Assembly (NCBI GenBank): GCA_023415715.1
Contig: JAEZJP010000209.1
Coordinates: 1 to 35,219 of the forward strand
DNA length: 35,219 nucleotides
Source: Bacillota bacterium
Lineage (GTDB): Bacteria; Bacillota; Clostridia; Christensenellales; Aristaeellaceae
Direction: 5' to 3'
The notes under the pieces are model-generated. The model was not told where the DNA came from. It was given only the letters and a program-made list of their open reading frames with translations, and did no database searches. Positions 1-8,292 of the stretch are shown here, piece after piece. Numbering within the stretch: position 1 is the stretch's first letter; every line of letters starts with the position of its first letter. Both the position numbers and the translations under genes were made by a program.

Positions 1-791
1 CCGTGAAGCTGGGCGGCTTGGGCTATGTGTTCTGGGGCGGACGCGAAGGGTATGAGACACTCTTAAACACCGACATGAAGTTTGAGCAGGAGAATATTGC
101 CGCGCTGATGAAGATGGCGGTAAAGTACGGCCGCAGCATCGGCTTTACAGGCGACTTCTTCATCGAGCCCAAACCCAAGGAGCCCACGAAGCACCAGTAT
201 GATTTCGACGCCGCCACCGCCATCGGCTTTCTAAATAAGTATGGCCTGGACAAGGATTTCAAATTGAATATCGAGGCCAACCATGCCACGCTGGCCGGCC
301 ACACCTTCCAGCACGATTTGCGGGTGTCTGCCATCAACGGTATGCTTGGCAGCATCGATGCCAACCAGGGCGACATGCTTTTGGGCTGGGATACCGACCA
401 GTTCCCCTCCAATGTGTATGATACCACCCTCTGCATGTACGAAGTGCTGAAGGCCGGCGGGCTCAAAAACGGCGGGCTCAATTTCGATGCCAAGGACCGC
501 CGCCCCAGCTACACCATGGAGGATATGTTCCTGGGCTTCATCCTGGGCATGGATTCCTTTGCCCTGGGGCTTTTAAAGGCAGCCCGGATGATCGAGGACG
601 GCCGCATTGACGGGTTCGTGAAGGAACGGTACGCAAGCTACTCCTCTGGTATTGGCAAAAAGATCCGCGACGGCGAAACAACCCTTGCGGAGCTGGCTGC
701 CTATGCCGAGAAGAACGGCACGGCTCCGCTGCCCGGCTCCGGCAAGCAGGAATACCTGGAGAGCGTTCTCAACAGCATTCTTTTCAGCTGA
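1..791 (+). CDS. xylA: Xylose isomerase, C-terminal part (5' end outside window)
   Basis: Interconverts D-xylose and D-xylulose, the first cytoplasmic step of xylose catabolism. The fragment is about 262 residues of a protein normally near 440, read from the first bases of the window. Family signatures are visible in order: FWGGREGYETLLNTD, EPKPKEPTKHQYD, NIEANHATLAGHTF, GSIDANQGD and GWDTDQFP. The Glu, Asp and His residues in these blocks form the two-metal active site. The reading frame runs cleanly to TGA at 789-791. A GH3 glycosidase follows after 33 bp and is probably co-transcribed, which fits release of xylose from xylo-oligosaccharides followed by isomerisation. The start and promoter cannot be seen. 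Confidence 0.96.
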   Translation, partial: VKLGGLGYVFWGGREGYETLLNTDMKFEQENIAALMKMAVKYGRSIGFTGDFFIEPKPKEPTKHQYDFDAATAIGFLNKYGLDKDFKLNIEANHATLAGHTFQHDLRVSAINGMLGSIDANQGDMLLGWDTDQFPSNVYDTTLCMYEVLKAGGLKNGGLNFDAKDRRPSYTMEDMFLGFILGMDSFALGLLKAARMIEDGRIDGFVKERYASYSSGIGKKIRDGETTLAELAAYAEKNGTAPLPGSGKQEYLESVLNSILFS

Positions 792-824
792 TTTAAAGAA
801 CAAAAGGGAAGGGCGGGGGCACCC

Positions 825-2900
825 ATGGATCAAAAGAAAGTCTGGGATCAGGCTCAAAATATCGTCTCCCAAATGACGCTGGAGGAGAAGGCTTCCCAGC
901 TTCGCTATGACGCCCCCGCCATCCCCCGTTTGGGGATTCCCGCCTACAACTGGTGGAACGAGGCGCTCCACGGCGTGGCAAGGGCCGGCACCGCCACGGT
1001 GTTCCCCCAGGCTATCGGCCTTGCGGCCATGTTCGATACGGAAGGTCTTGGGGAGATCGCAAATATCATCGCCACCGAAGGCAGGGCAAAGTATAACGCC
1101 CAAAGCGCCCACGGCGACAGGGACATCTACAAAGGCCTTACCTTCTGGTCCCCCAATATCAACATTTTCCGCGATCCCCGCTGGGGGCGCGGCCATGAGA
1201 CTTACGGGGAGGACCCGCACCTTACGGCCTGCCTTGGCGTGGCTTTTGTAAAGGGCCTGCAGGGGAACGGGAAGTACTTAAAAGGCGCTGCTTGCGCCAA
1301 GCATTTTGCCGTACATTCCGGGCCGGAAGCGCTGCGCCACAAGTTTGATGCCGTGGCCTCGCCCAAGGACATGCGGGAAACGTATCTGCCCGCCTTTGAA
1401 GCGCTGGTGAAGGAAGCCAAGGTGGAAGCCGTAATGGGCGCTTACAACCGTGTAAACGGCGAACCGGCCTGCGGTTCCAAGACGCTTTTAAAAGACATCT
1501 TAAGGGACGAATGGGGTTTTGAGGGCCATGTGGTCAGCGACTGCTGGGCCATACGTGATTTCCACACACAACATCATGTCACGGATACCGCCCCGGAAAG
1601 CGCGGCGCTGGCGTTAAAAAACGGCTGTGATTTGAACTGCGGCAATACCTACCTTCATCTGATGCAGGCGTATCAGGAAGGCCTGGTGACAGAAGATCAA
1701 ATAACCCTGGCCGCGGCGCGCCTTATGGCCACAAGGATCAAACTTGGCCTGTTTGACGAAGACTGCGAATTTAACACCATCTCTTATCTGGAATGCGACA
1801 CCGACGCCCATGACCAGAAGGCGCTGGAAGCGGCGCATAAGAGTATGGTGCTTTTAAAGAATGACGGGCTTCTGCCCCTTGATTTGAACAAGCTTTCCAC
1901 CGTGGCCGTCATTGGCCCCAATGCCGACAGCCAGGCCTGTTTGGAGGGCAACTACAACGGCACCTCCTCCCGCTATGTCACGTTCCTGGAGGGGATCCGC
2001 GCCGCATGCAAAGGGAAGGCGAGGGTGCTGTATTCCCAGGGCTGCCATTTGAGCAAAGACAGGATGAGCGGCCTTTCCCTGCCTGATGACCGGCTGGCGG
2101 AAGCCGTTGCCGCAGCGGAGCAGGCGGATGTGGTCATCCTCTGCCTTGGGCTGGACGCCACCATTGAGGGCGAGGAAGGCGACACTGGCAACCAATATTT
2201 CTCCGGTGACAAAAATGATCTGGAGCTGCCCCTTTCCCAGAGAAAACTGCTGGAAGCCGTTTTGAAAACTGGCAAGCCGGTGGTTACCCTGGTGGCTGCG
2301 GGAAGCGCCTTGCGGGTTGAGGAAGGAAATGCCATCCTCTATGCCTGGTATCCAGGCCAGGCCGGCGGCACCGCAGCCGCAGATATACTCTTGGGTAAGG
2401 TGTCTCCCTCCGGACGCCTTCCCCTTACGTTCTACCATAGCGTAACGGAACTGCCTGAATTCACAGATTACAGCATGAAAGGCCGTACCTACCGCTATTT
2501 TACCAAAACTCCGCTGTATCCCTTTGGCTATGGCCTCTCTTACACCCGTTTTGTTTATAAAAAAGCGGATTTGCAAGGCGATGTTCTTTCCGTAACGCTG
2601 CGCAATGCAGGCGAAATGGATGGGGATGAGGTGGTGCAGGTCTACATACATGCCGATGATTCTGCTTACAAAACACCCAATCCCAAATTATGCGCATTTA
2701 AGCGGGTCCATTTAAAGGCTGGGGAAACAAAAACGGTTTCATTGCATTTATCCGATGATGCTTTTGATGTGATCGATGAATATGGCAGAAAAGTTTCTGG
2801 CGGCAATCAGTTTTCCCTTTCGGCAGGCGGGTGCCAGCCAGACCTAAGAAGCGTCAATTTGCTTGGATATTCACCGTTGTATATTCGGATCTGCCGCTAG
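825..2900 (+). CDS. Glycoside hydrolase family 3 beta-xylosidase/beta-glucosidase
   Basis: Exo-acting retaining glycosidase of 691 residues without a signal peptide, so it acts on oligosaccharides imported into the cytoplasm. The GH3 N-terminal barrel shows NWWNEALHGVAR (about 42-53), DPRWGRGHETYGEDP (117-131), CAKHFAVHSG (157-166) and VVSDCWA, where Asp239 is the expected nucleophile. The alpha/beta sandwich follows (about 340-540); its TIEGEEGD stretch (about 446-453) probably supplies the acid/base Glu. A fibronectin-III-like domain ends the protein (YPFGYGLSYT onward). The start ATG is preceded by a G-rich ribosome site (GGGCGGGGG). Pairing with xylose isomerase favours beta-xylosidase, but glucosidase or arabinosidase activity cannot be excluded. 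Confidence 0.93.
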   Translation: MDQKKVWDQAQNIVSQMTLEEKASQLRYDAPAIPRLGIPAYNWWNEALHGVARAGTATVFPQAIGLAAMFDTEGLGEIANIIATEGRAKYNAQSAHGDRDIYKGLTFWSPNINIFRDPRWGRGHETYGEDPHLTACLGVAFVKGLQGNGKYLKGAACAKHFAVHSGPEALRHKFDAVASPKDMRETYLPAFEALVKEAKVEAVMGAYNRVNGEPACGSKTLLKDILRDEWGFEGHVVSDCWAIRDFHTQHHVTDTAPESAALALKNGCDLNCGNTYLHLMQAYQEGLVTEDQITLAAARLMATRIKLGLFDEDCEFNTISYLECDTDAHDQKALEAAHKSMVLLKNDGLLPLDLNKLSTVAVIGPNADSQACLEGNYNGTSSRYVTFLEGIRAACKGKARVLYSQGCHLSKDRMSGLSLPDDRLAEAVAAAEQADVVILCLGLDATIEGEEGDTGNQYFSGDKNDLELPLSQRKLLEAVLKTGKPVVTLVAAGSALRVEEGNAILYAWYPGQAGGTAAADILLGKVSPSGRLPLTFYHSVTELPEFTDYSMKGRTYRYFTKTPLYPFGYGLSYTRFVYKKADLQGDVLSVTLRNAGEMDGDEVVQVYIHADDSAYKTPNPKLCAFKRVHLKAGETKTVSLHLSDDAFDVIDEYGRKVSGGNQFSLSAGGCQPDLRSVNLLGYSPLYIRICR

Positions 2901-2925
2901 ATTTTTTCGACTGTTCTTGGCCTTG

Positions 2926-2956
2926 GAAGGCGTTGTTCAAACGCCTTCTTTTTTTT
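2926..2956 (+). terminator. Intrinsic terminator after xylA-GH3
   Basis: Perfect 9-bp stem GAAGGCGTT / AACGCCTTC with a 5-nt loop, followed by eight T. It lies 25 bp after the GH3 stop and closes the xylose unit. Confidence 0.9.
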
Positions 2957-3090
2957 ATATACAGGCTAAAACGTATTCGAAAATCGAATCCATTAATGGA
3001 ATACATGTCCAAAAATAACCGTTATAAGGTGCTATATTACTGGCATAACGCTAGAATAAAAAAAATATTAGACTAATTCCGTATTCCCCC

Positions 3091-3120
3091 TTGCTAAATT
3101 TATTCAACATGCTATATAAT
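3091..3120 (+). promoter_or_regulatory. Candidate sigma-A promoter inside the 2957-3499 gap
   Basis: TTGCTA, 18-bp spacer, TATAAT in an AT-rich stretch. The next downstream features are the LacI fossil at 3184-3297 and the sugar-binding protein gene at 3500. It could be the surviving promoter of the lost regulator or the present promoter of the importer operon. Prediction by consensus only. Confidence 0.5.
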
Positions 3121-3183
3121 GTGATTAAGAAATCGTTTTAGGTGATTTTGAGATTGCGTAAGCCGTCAATGTCTGTTACCTAA

Positions 3184-3297
3184 AGCCTGATTGAGCGAAT
3201 GAAGCAGCCGCAGACCGCCGGTTCCGTCATCATTGTGGTGGAGGGCAGGCTGCTTTCTGGCGAGACTGTCTGGAATATCCAGCAGCAGTGTGCTTGA
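3184..3297 (+). pseudogene. Fossil C-terminus of a LacI-family regulator
   Basis: The frame reads about 37 codons to TGA and closely resembles the last residues of the intact LacI regulator at 6971-7987. The remnant has SLIERMKQPQTAGS then VVEGRLLSGETV; the intact gene has SLIDRIENPQTAGS then VVEGKLLPGETV. There is no start, no DNA-binding domain and no upstream continuation of the homology. It is therefore the truncated tail of a paralogous regulator, not a gene. The remainder of the 2957-3499 gap holds the promoter, inverted repeat and operator-like site listed separately. Confidence 0.75.
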
Positions 3298-3331
3298 TAC
3301 AGCGCCTCTCCACGCTCAATTCCCCCTTGAA

Positions 3332-3353
3332 AAAAGCAACGGTTGTTGCTTTT
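3332..3353. promoter_or_regulatory. Perfect 9-bp inverted repeat upstream of the importer
   Basis: AAAAGCAAC, GGTT loop, GTTGCTTTT. The A-tract/T-tract flanks would make it a weak bidirectional terminator, perhaps belonging to the lost LacI gene just upstream. A regulator-binding palindrome is the alternative. Confidence 0.45.
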
Positions 3354-3412
3354 GTACCAAACATGTTTCCTGCCCCTGTTCTTTTTAAGAGGCACATGGC
3401 CTGATTCCAAGG

Positions 3413-3424
3413 CTAAAGCGCTTC
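3413..3424. promoter_or_regulatory. LacI/CcpA-type operator candidate
   Basis: CTAAAGCGCTTC has the central-CG palindrome AAGCGCTT typical of LacI-family operators and catabolite-responsive elements. It lies about 75 bp before the binding-protein start. The LacI regulator at 6971 or a CcpA-like global regulator would be the obvious ligand. Only one site was found by eye. Confidence 0.45.
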
Positions 3425-3499
3425 GAAAAAGGTTCGGGCGGCAAGGTTAGTTTGGTATACAAAAAATGAGCGGCAATGCCGCAACAAGGAGGTTCACCC

Positions 3500-4804
3500 A
3501 TGAAGAAATTGGTTTCTCTTTTCCTGGTCATCATGATGCTTGTGCCCGCATTTGCGATGGCCGCGAGCGCCGAAGAGGGCAAAGTCCTCAACATCTACTG
3601 CTGGAACGAAGAGTTCAAGACCCGCTTTGAAGCTTTTTACAAAGTGCCTGAAGGCGTGACCGTCAACTGGGTCATCACCCCCAGCGACAACAATGCTTAC
3701 CAGAACGCTCTGGATGAAGCGCTGCTGGCCCAGGCTGATACAGAAGCCGACAAGAAGGTCGACTTGTTCCTGGTTGAGGCCGACTATGCCGTGAAGTATG
3801 TCGATACCGATTATACTTTGGATGTGAAGGCTGATCTTGGCCTCACCGATGCAGACGTCGCCAATATGTACCAGTACACCAAAGACATCATGACCGACTC
3901 CAACGGAAAACTGAAAGGCCTCTCCTGGCAGGCATGCCCGGGCGGCTTCATCTACCGCCGTTCCTTCGCCAAGGATGTGCTGGGCACAGATGATCCCGCA
4001 AAGGTGCAGGAAGCTTTGGCGGACTGGGATAAGTTCGACGCAGTTGCCGAACAGGCCAAGGCCAAGGGCTACTTCATGCTCTCCGGTTTTGATGATGCGT
4101 ACCGCGCCTTCTCCGACAACATGACCGCACCCTGGGTTGTGGATGGCAAGATCCAGAAGGATCCCTCCATTGTAAAGTACATCGAAATGACCAAGAAGTA
4201 CACCGACAACGGCTGGAACAACAAAGCTAACCTCTGGTCTGCCGAGAGCGGCGCCGGCGCCGGCAAGGACGGCAAGGTCTTCGGTTACTTCGGGCCTGCC
4301 TGGTTCATCGACTTCTGCCTGGCCGGCTGGACGCTTGCTGACGCGGCCGCCACTCCTGCTGTTGGCAATGGCTCCTGGGGCGACTGGGCGTTCACCCAGG
4401 GCCCGCAGGGCTTCTCATGGGGCGGCACCTGGGTTTGCGGCGCTGCCGGCACCGATAACGTGTCTCTTGTTTCCGACATCCTGAAGACCATGACCACCAA
4501 CAAGGATGTGTTGGTAAACATCACCAAGTCCTACAATGACTTCACCAACAACGTTCCCGCCATGGAAGAAATGGCTGCCGGTGATTTCAGCAGCGCCTTC
4601 CTGGGCGGCCAGAATTACCTGAGCCTCATGCTGGAAAACGCCAAGAACATCGTCCGCGCAAAGTCCACGATGTATGACCAGACCTGCACCGAGAAGCTGA
4701 TGACCGCCATGACCGACTATTACAATGGCGTCGTCGACCTGGATACCGCCTGGGCAAACTTTTTCACCGCTGTTGAGGAAGCTCATCCGGAGCTGACCCA
4801 CTAA
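3500..4804 (+). CDS. ABC importer sugar-binding protein (family 1)
   Basis: Extracellular solute-binding protein of 434 residues that would capture an oligosaccharide and deliver it to the two permeases downstream. A signal peptide is obvious (MKKLVSLFLVIMMLVPAFAM, cleavage near ASA-EE). The mature protein begins with GKVLNIYCWNEEF, as in the UgpB/MalE-like group, and is rich in aromatic residues suited to sugar stacking. The ATG at 3500 follows AAGGAGG with a good spacer; an in-frame ATG at 3476 lacks one. The signal peptide has no lipobox Cys, which is unusual for a Gram-positive-type binding protein. The substrate is inferred as xylo-oligosaccharide from the neighbours. Confidence 0.9.
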   Translation: MKKLVSLFLVIMMLVPAFAMAASAEEGKVLNIYCWNEEFKTRFEAFYKVPEGVTVNWVITPSDNNAYQNALDEALLAQADTEADKKVDLFLVEADYAVKYVDTDYTLDVKADLGLTDADVANMYQYTKDIMTDSNGKLKGLSWQACPGGFIYRRSFAKDVLGTDDPAKVQEALADWDKFDAVAEQAKAKGYFMLSGFDDAYRAFSDNMTAPWVVDGKIQKDPSIVKYIEMTKKYTDNGWNNKANLWSAESGAGAGKDGKVFGYFGPAWFIDFCLAGWTLADAAATPAVGNGSWGDWAFTQGPQGFSWGGTWVCGAAGTDNVSLVSDILKTMTTNKDVLVNITKSYNDFTNNVPAMEEMAAGDFSSAFLGGQNYLSLMLENAKNIVRAKSTMYDQTCTEKLMTAMTDYYNGVVDLDTAWANFFTAVEEAHPELTH

Positions 4805-4816
4805 AACGTATTGATG

Positions 4817-4842
4817 GCGGGCATGGCATTCGCCATGCCCGC
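4817..4842 (+). promoter_or_regulatory. Stem-loop between binding protein and permease genes
   Basis: Perfect 11-bp stem GCGGGCATGGC / GCCATGCCCGC with a 4-nt loop and only TTT after it. Hairpins here in importer operons commonly protect the binding-protein mRNA end and reduce read-through, giving more binding protein than permease. That role is inferred from position. Confidence 0.75.
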
Positions 4843-4867
4843 TTTCCTGGATTGCGAGGGAATGGCT

Positions 4868-5821
4868 ATGGCACAGCTTGGCAGGATTCAAAAGCATAAG
4901 GGCGTCCGGTATGGAAAATGGGGCTACATCTTCCTGATACCTTTTTTTGTTTCCTTTACGATTTTTACGCTGGTTCCGCTGTTCAATGTATTCTATAATT
5001 CTTTCTTTGAAAACTATCTTTCCGGCCTAAAGCAGGTTGGCCCGAACTATGTTGGTTTTCAAAATTTTATCGAGCTGTTTACAGAAGCTGACTTAGGCAA
5101 ATATCTTTGGAATACTGTCTGGATGTGGCTGCTTGGCTTCATCCCCCAGCTTATTGTATCGCTGCTGCTGGCCGTTTGGTTCACGGATATGAACCTCAAG
5201 ATCAAAGGCCAGGGCTTTTTCAAAACCGTCATTTACATGCCTAACCTGATTATGGCATCCTCGTTTGCGATGCTGTTCTTCGCGCTGTTCTCTGACGGCG
5301 GCCCCGTGAACAATTTGATGGCTCAATTGGGCATTCCGCCATTTCAATTCATTTTCCAGACTGCGGGTACCCGGGGACTTACGGCTCTGATGAATTTTCT
5401 GATGTGGTTTGGCAACACCACTATCATTCTGATGGCCGGTGTGATGGGAATTGACAGTTCTTTGTTTGAGGCTTCCGAAATTGATGGCGCAAGCGGCTGG
5501 CAAACCTTCTGGCGTGTTACGATGCCGCTGCTGCGTCCGATTATTGCATATACTCTTATAACCTCCATGATTGGCGGCTTGCAGATGTTCGACGTCCCGC
5601 AGATCCTTACCAAAGGCAATGGCACGCCGGACCGCACAAGCATGACCATCATCATGCTGCTGAACAACTACCTTGGAAAGAGTAAGAACTACGGCCTGGG
5701 CGGCGCTTTGAGCACGGTGATGTTTTTCCTTACAGGCGGATTGAGTATGGTGGTATTCCGTTCGCTGACAAAGGAAAAGCGCGAAGAACGGAAGTATGCT
5801 GCGATGGGGGTGGGAAGATAA
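4868..5821 (+). CDS. Sugar ABC transporter permease, MalF/UgpA type
   Basis: Integral membrane subunit of 317 residues in the binding-protein-dependent sugar importer. Hydrophobic helices begin at YIFLIPFFVSFTIFTLVPLF. The conserved EAA loop that contacts the ATPase is visible as EASEIDGASGWQTFWRVTMP. The start ATG at 4868 is preceded by GAGGG with a 7-nt spacer; the ATG two codons earlier is too close to that site. The stop overlaps the next start by one base (TAATG), so the two permeases are translationally coupled. No ATPase gene is present, so a shared MsmK-like ATPase encoded elsewhere is expected. Confidence 0.94.
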   Translation: MAQLGRIQKHKGVRYGKWGYIFLIPFFVSFTIFTLVPLFNVFYNSFFENYLSGLKQVGPNYVGFQNFIELFTEADLGKYLWNTVWMWLLGFIPQLIVSLLLAVWFTDMNLKIKGQGFFKTVIYMPNLIMASSFAMLFFALFSDGGPVNNLMAQLGIPPFQFIFQTAGTRGLTALMNFLMWFGNTTIILMAGVMGIDSSLFEASEIDGASGWQTFWRVTMPLLRPIIAYTLITSMIGGLQMFDVPQILTKGNGTPDRTSMTIIMLLNNYLGKSKNYGLGGALSTVMFFLTGGLSMVVFRSLTKEKREERKYAAMGVGR

Positions 5822-6699
5822 TGGTAGGCGCGCATTTGAAAAGCAATCCCGTTCGCGACAGACATACAGGCCTGACTGTATACCGAATTGCCGCATACAT
5901 CTTTCTTGCGTTCATCAGCTTCCTGTGCCTGTTCTTTTTCTACATTTTGATCGTCAACGCCACACGTGCGCATAGTGAGATACAGACCGGCTTCAGCTTC
6001 CTGCCCGGAAGGAGCCTTCAAAACAACTGGAACTCCATGCTGAGTAACGATCAACTGCCAATGTTCAGAGGCATACTCAACAGCCTTTTCATTTCGGCAG
6101 GCACCGCAGCGCTGGCAACGTATTTCTCTGCGCTTACCGCCTATGCGGTGCACGCGTATGATTTTAAACTCAAAAATTTTGCGTTCAAGTTCATCCTGCT
6201 TGTGATGACGGTGCCGTCCCAAGTGGTCACGTTAGGCTTTCTGCGCATACTTTCCGGCTGGGGCTGGATGGATTCATACCTCCCCCTGATCGTTCCCGCC
6301 ATATCATCACCGATTGTCTTCTTCTTCATGAAACAGTATATGGAAAGTACTCTGCCGTTGGAAATCGTGGAGGCAGCCCGTATTGACGGATCTGGCGAGT
6401 TTGCCACCTACAACCGCATAGTACTTCCGATCATGAAGCCGGCCATCGCCGTGCAGGCCATTTTCACTTTCGTTTCTGCCTGGAATAATTACTTTCTTCC
6501 CGCTTTGATTATCAAAAGCGCTGCCAAAAAGACACTGCCGATACTGATTGCGCAATTGCGCAGCGCTGATTGGCTGAAGTTTGATATGGGCCAGGTTTAT
6601 ATGGCGATTGCGCTTGCCATTCTGCCTATCATCATCGTATACCTTTGTCTGAGCAGATTTATTGTCCGCGGTGTTACGCTGGGCAGCGTGAAAGGCTAA
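5821..6699 (+). CDS. Sugar ABC transporter permease, MalG/UgpE type
   Basis: Second membrane subunit, 292 residues, forming a heterodimer with the preceding permease. The first helix is around AAYIFLAFISFLCLFFFYIL. The EAA loop reads EAARIDGSGEFATYNRIVLP, followed by the usual final helices and a short C-terminus ending RGVTLGSVKG. The start is fixed by the one-base overlap with the upstream stop. The operon ends 27 bp later at an intrinsic terminator. Confidence 0.94.
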   Translation: MVGAHLKSNPVRDRHTGLTVYRIAAYIFLAFISFLCLFFFYILIVNATRAHSEIQTGFSFLPGRSLQNNWNSMLSNDQLPMFRGILNSLFISAGTAALATYFSALTAYAVHAYDFKLKNFAFKFILLVMTVPSQVVTLGFLRILSGWGWMDSYLPLIVPAISSPIVFFFMKQYMESTLPLEIVEAARIDGSGEFATYNRIVLPIMKPAIAVQAIFTFVSAWNNYFLPALIIKSAAKKTLPILIAQLRSADWLKFDMGQVYMAIALAILPIIIVYLCLSRFIVRGVTLGSVKG

Positions 6700-6725
6700 A
6701 CCCCTGTATACCTCTACACCATACG

Positions 6726-6782
6726 AACCCGTTTTCGCGTGAAATCATTCCAAGCGGCTTTGAACGCGGAAAAGGGTTTTTC
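6726..6782 (+). terminator. Terminator of the sugar importer operon
   Basis: AACCC-TTTTCGCG pairs imperfectly with CGCG-AAAA-GGGTT across a loop of about 25 nt, followed by five T (6777-6781). The 5' arm also contains TTTTCGCGTGAAA, which resembles a LacI-type operator half-palindrome, so dual use is possible. Confidence 0.7.
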
Positions 6783-6890
6783 GATTTGGAAAGAAAGAAA
6801 GGGGAACAGCCATTGCGCCTGCGCTGCGCTGGTTCTTGCATCGAATGGTGCTCATCCTGCAATCATTTTCGGGAATTTTCGCAATCGCTC

Positions 6891-6920
6891 TTGCTCTTAT
6901 TATGCTTTTCGATTTATAAT
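6891..6920 (+). promoter_or_regulatory. Candidate promoter of the LacI regulator
   Basis: TTGCTC, 18-bp spacer, TATAAT, ending 50 bp before the regulator start. The rest of 6783-6970 shows no coding sequence that I can support. Confidence 0.55.
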
Positions 6921-6970
6921 GATTTTATAGCAGTTTATAGTATTATGATGACCCAATCAAAGGAGAGCAT

Positions 6971-7987
6971 ATGACCGTGACCATCAAAGAAGTATCCGCA
7001 AGGTGCGGCCTATCCGTTTCCACGGTAAGCAAAGCCCTCAACAATTACAGCGACGTCAGCGAGGCGACAAAAGAACTGGTGTTGCGTACGGCAAAAGAGG
7101 TGGGCTATCACCCCAATTCCCTGGCCCGGGCGCTGAAAACAAACCGCACCTACAACCTGGGCGTTCTTTTTGTGGATGACAACAACAGCGGCCTGACCCA
7201 CAATTACTTTGCCGCCGTTCTGGACAGCTTCAAAACGGAAGCGGAACTTAAGGGCTACGACATCACTTTTATCAACCACAACATTGGCCGTACGAACATG
7301 ACCTATCTGGAGCATTGCCGTTACCGCAATGTGGACGGTGTCTGCCTGGCCTGCGTGGATTTCTTTGCGCCGGAAGTCATTGACCTTATCGCTTCCGACC
7401 TGCCTGTCGTCACCATTGACCATTTATTCAACAACAGAACCTGCATCCTTTCGGATAACCTGAGCGGCATGCGGGATTTGATACGGTACGTTTATAGTCA
7501 GGGACACCGCCGGATCGCCTTTGTACACGGCATGCGTTCCGCCGTTACGGAAAGCCGTATCACAGGCTTTTACCGTACCATGCGGGAGTTGAACCTGTCC
7601 ATTCCGCCTGAGTACATGGTGGAATGCGCCTATACGAATCCATCCAGCGCCAACAAAGCGGTTACCCAGCTCCTGCAATTGCCTGTGCGGCCCACCTGCA
7701 TCCTCTTGTCCGACGACTATGCGGCGTTGGGCGGCATAGAGGCCATTCATGGGTTGGGGCTAAACATCCCGCAGGATATTTCCATTGCAGGTTATGACGG
7801 CATCGAGCTCATGCAGCTATTGCAGCCCAAGCTTACCACCATAAGGCAGGATACAAAGCGTATCGGCGCGGAAGCTGCCGCAAGCCTGATAGACCGGATC
7901 GAGAACCCCCAGACCGCAGGTTCTGACATCGTAGTGGTGGAGGGAAAGCTTCTTCCCGGCGAAACCGTACGGACGATACGGGTGTAG
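6971..7987 (+). CDS. LacI-family transcriptional regulator, probably local sugar repressor
   Basis: 338 residues. The N-terminal LacI helix-turn-helix is clear (TIKEVSARCGLSVSTVSKAL, then YHPNSLARAL hinge region). A periplasmic-binding-protein-like effector domain follows (LGVLFVDD, ILLSDDYAALGGIEA, ISIAGYDGIELMQLLQP, then LTTIRQD). The start is set by AAAGGAG upstream. It lies directly after the importer and shares its C-terminal sequence with the fossil at 3184-3297, so control of this locus by binding a sugar effector is the simplest reading. The operator-like palindrome at 3413 is a plausible target. Confidence 0.93.
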   Translation: MTVTIKEVSARCGLSVSTVSKALNNYSDVSEATKELVLRTAKEVGYHPNSLARALKTNRTYNLGVLFVDDNNSGLTHNYFAAVLDSFKTEAELKGYDITFINHNIGRTNMTYLEHCRYRNVDGVCLACVDFFAPEVIDLIASDLPVVTIDHLFNNRTCILSDNLSGMRDLIRYVYSQGHRRIAFVHGMRSAVTESRITGFYRTMRELNLSIPPEYMVECAYTNPSSANKAVTQLLQLPVRPTCILLSDDYAALGGIEAIHGLGLNIPQDISIAGYDGIELMQLLQPKLTTIRQDTKRIGAEAAASLIDRIENPQTAGSDIVVVEGKLLPGETVRTIRV

Positions 7988-8090
7988 GCGTATTCATCAG
8001 GGAAATGTACTAATAATGCAAAGTAAAAACGACCCATGCAGCAAAAAAAGCATTTGTTTATAGAAACGATGCTGATATAAACCATAGCAG

Positions 8091-8215
8091 GCGGGTGATT
8101 GATAATCGCCCCTACAGACGCATATGTTTGTTGACTTCTCTGCCGTAGCTCACAGTAGCCGGTAGTAAAGCCAATATACTCTTTGCAGCTGTAGGGGCGA
8201 TTATCAATCGCCCGC
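8091..8215. repeat. REPIN-like inverted pair of palindromic repeats
   Basis: Two 27-bp arms (8091-8117 and 8189-8215) are reverse complements with a single mismatch. Each arm is itself a hairpin: the core GGGGCGATT-ATC-AATCGCCC folds back on itself. The 71-bp middle shows no gene. This nested layout matches REP doublets/MITEs that are mobilised in trans. It fills the gap between the convergent LacI genes (7988-8292), where it could also act as a bidirectional 3' end structure. Confidence 0.8.
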
Positions 8216-8292
8216 TGAGTATCGGTTTTCGTTAAGTTGTAAGGAGGCATGATAAACGGATATAAGATCATTATCAGGCATTAATAAAATTG

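Noticed and set aside
573..1220. 215-codon minus-strand frame over xylA/GH3
   Set aside because: Shadow of two well-recognised plus-strand genes; no family resemblance.
1854..2651. 265-codon minus-strand frame within the GH3 gene
   Set aside because: Shadow frame opposite conserved GH3 domains.
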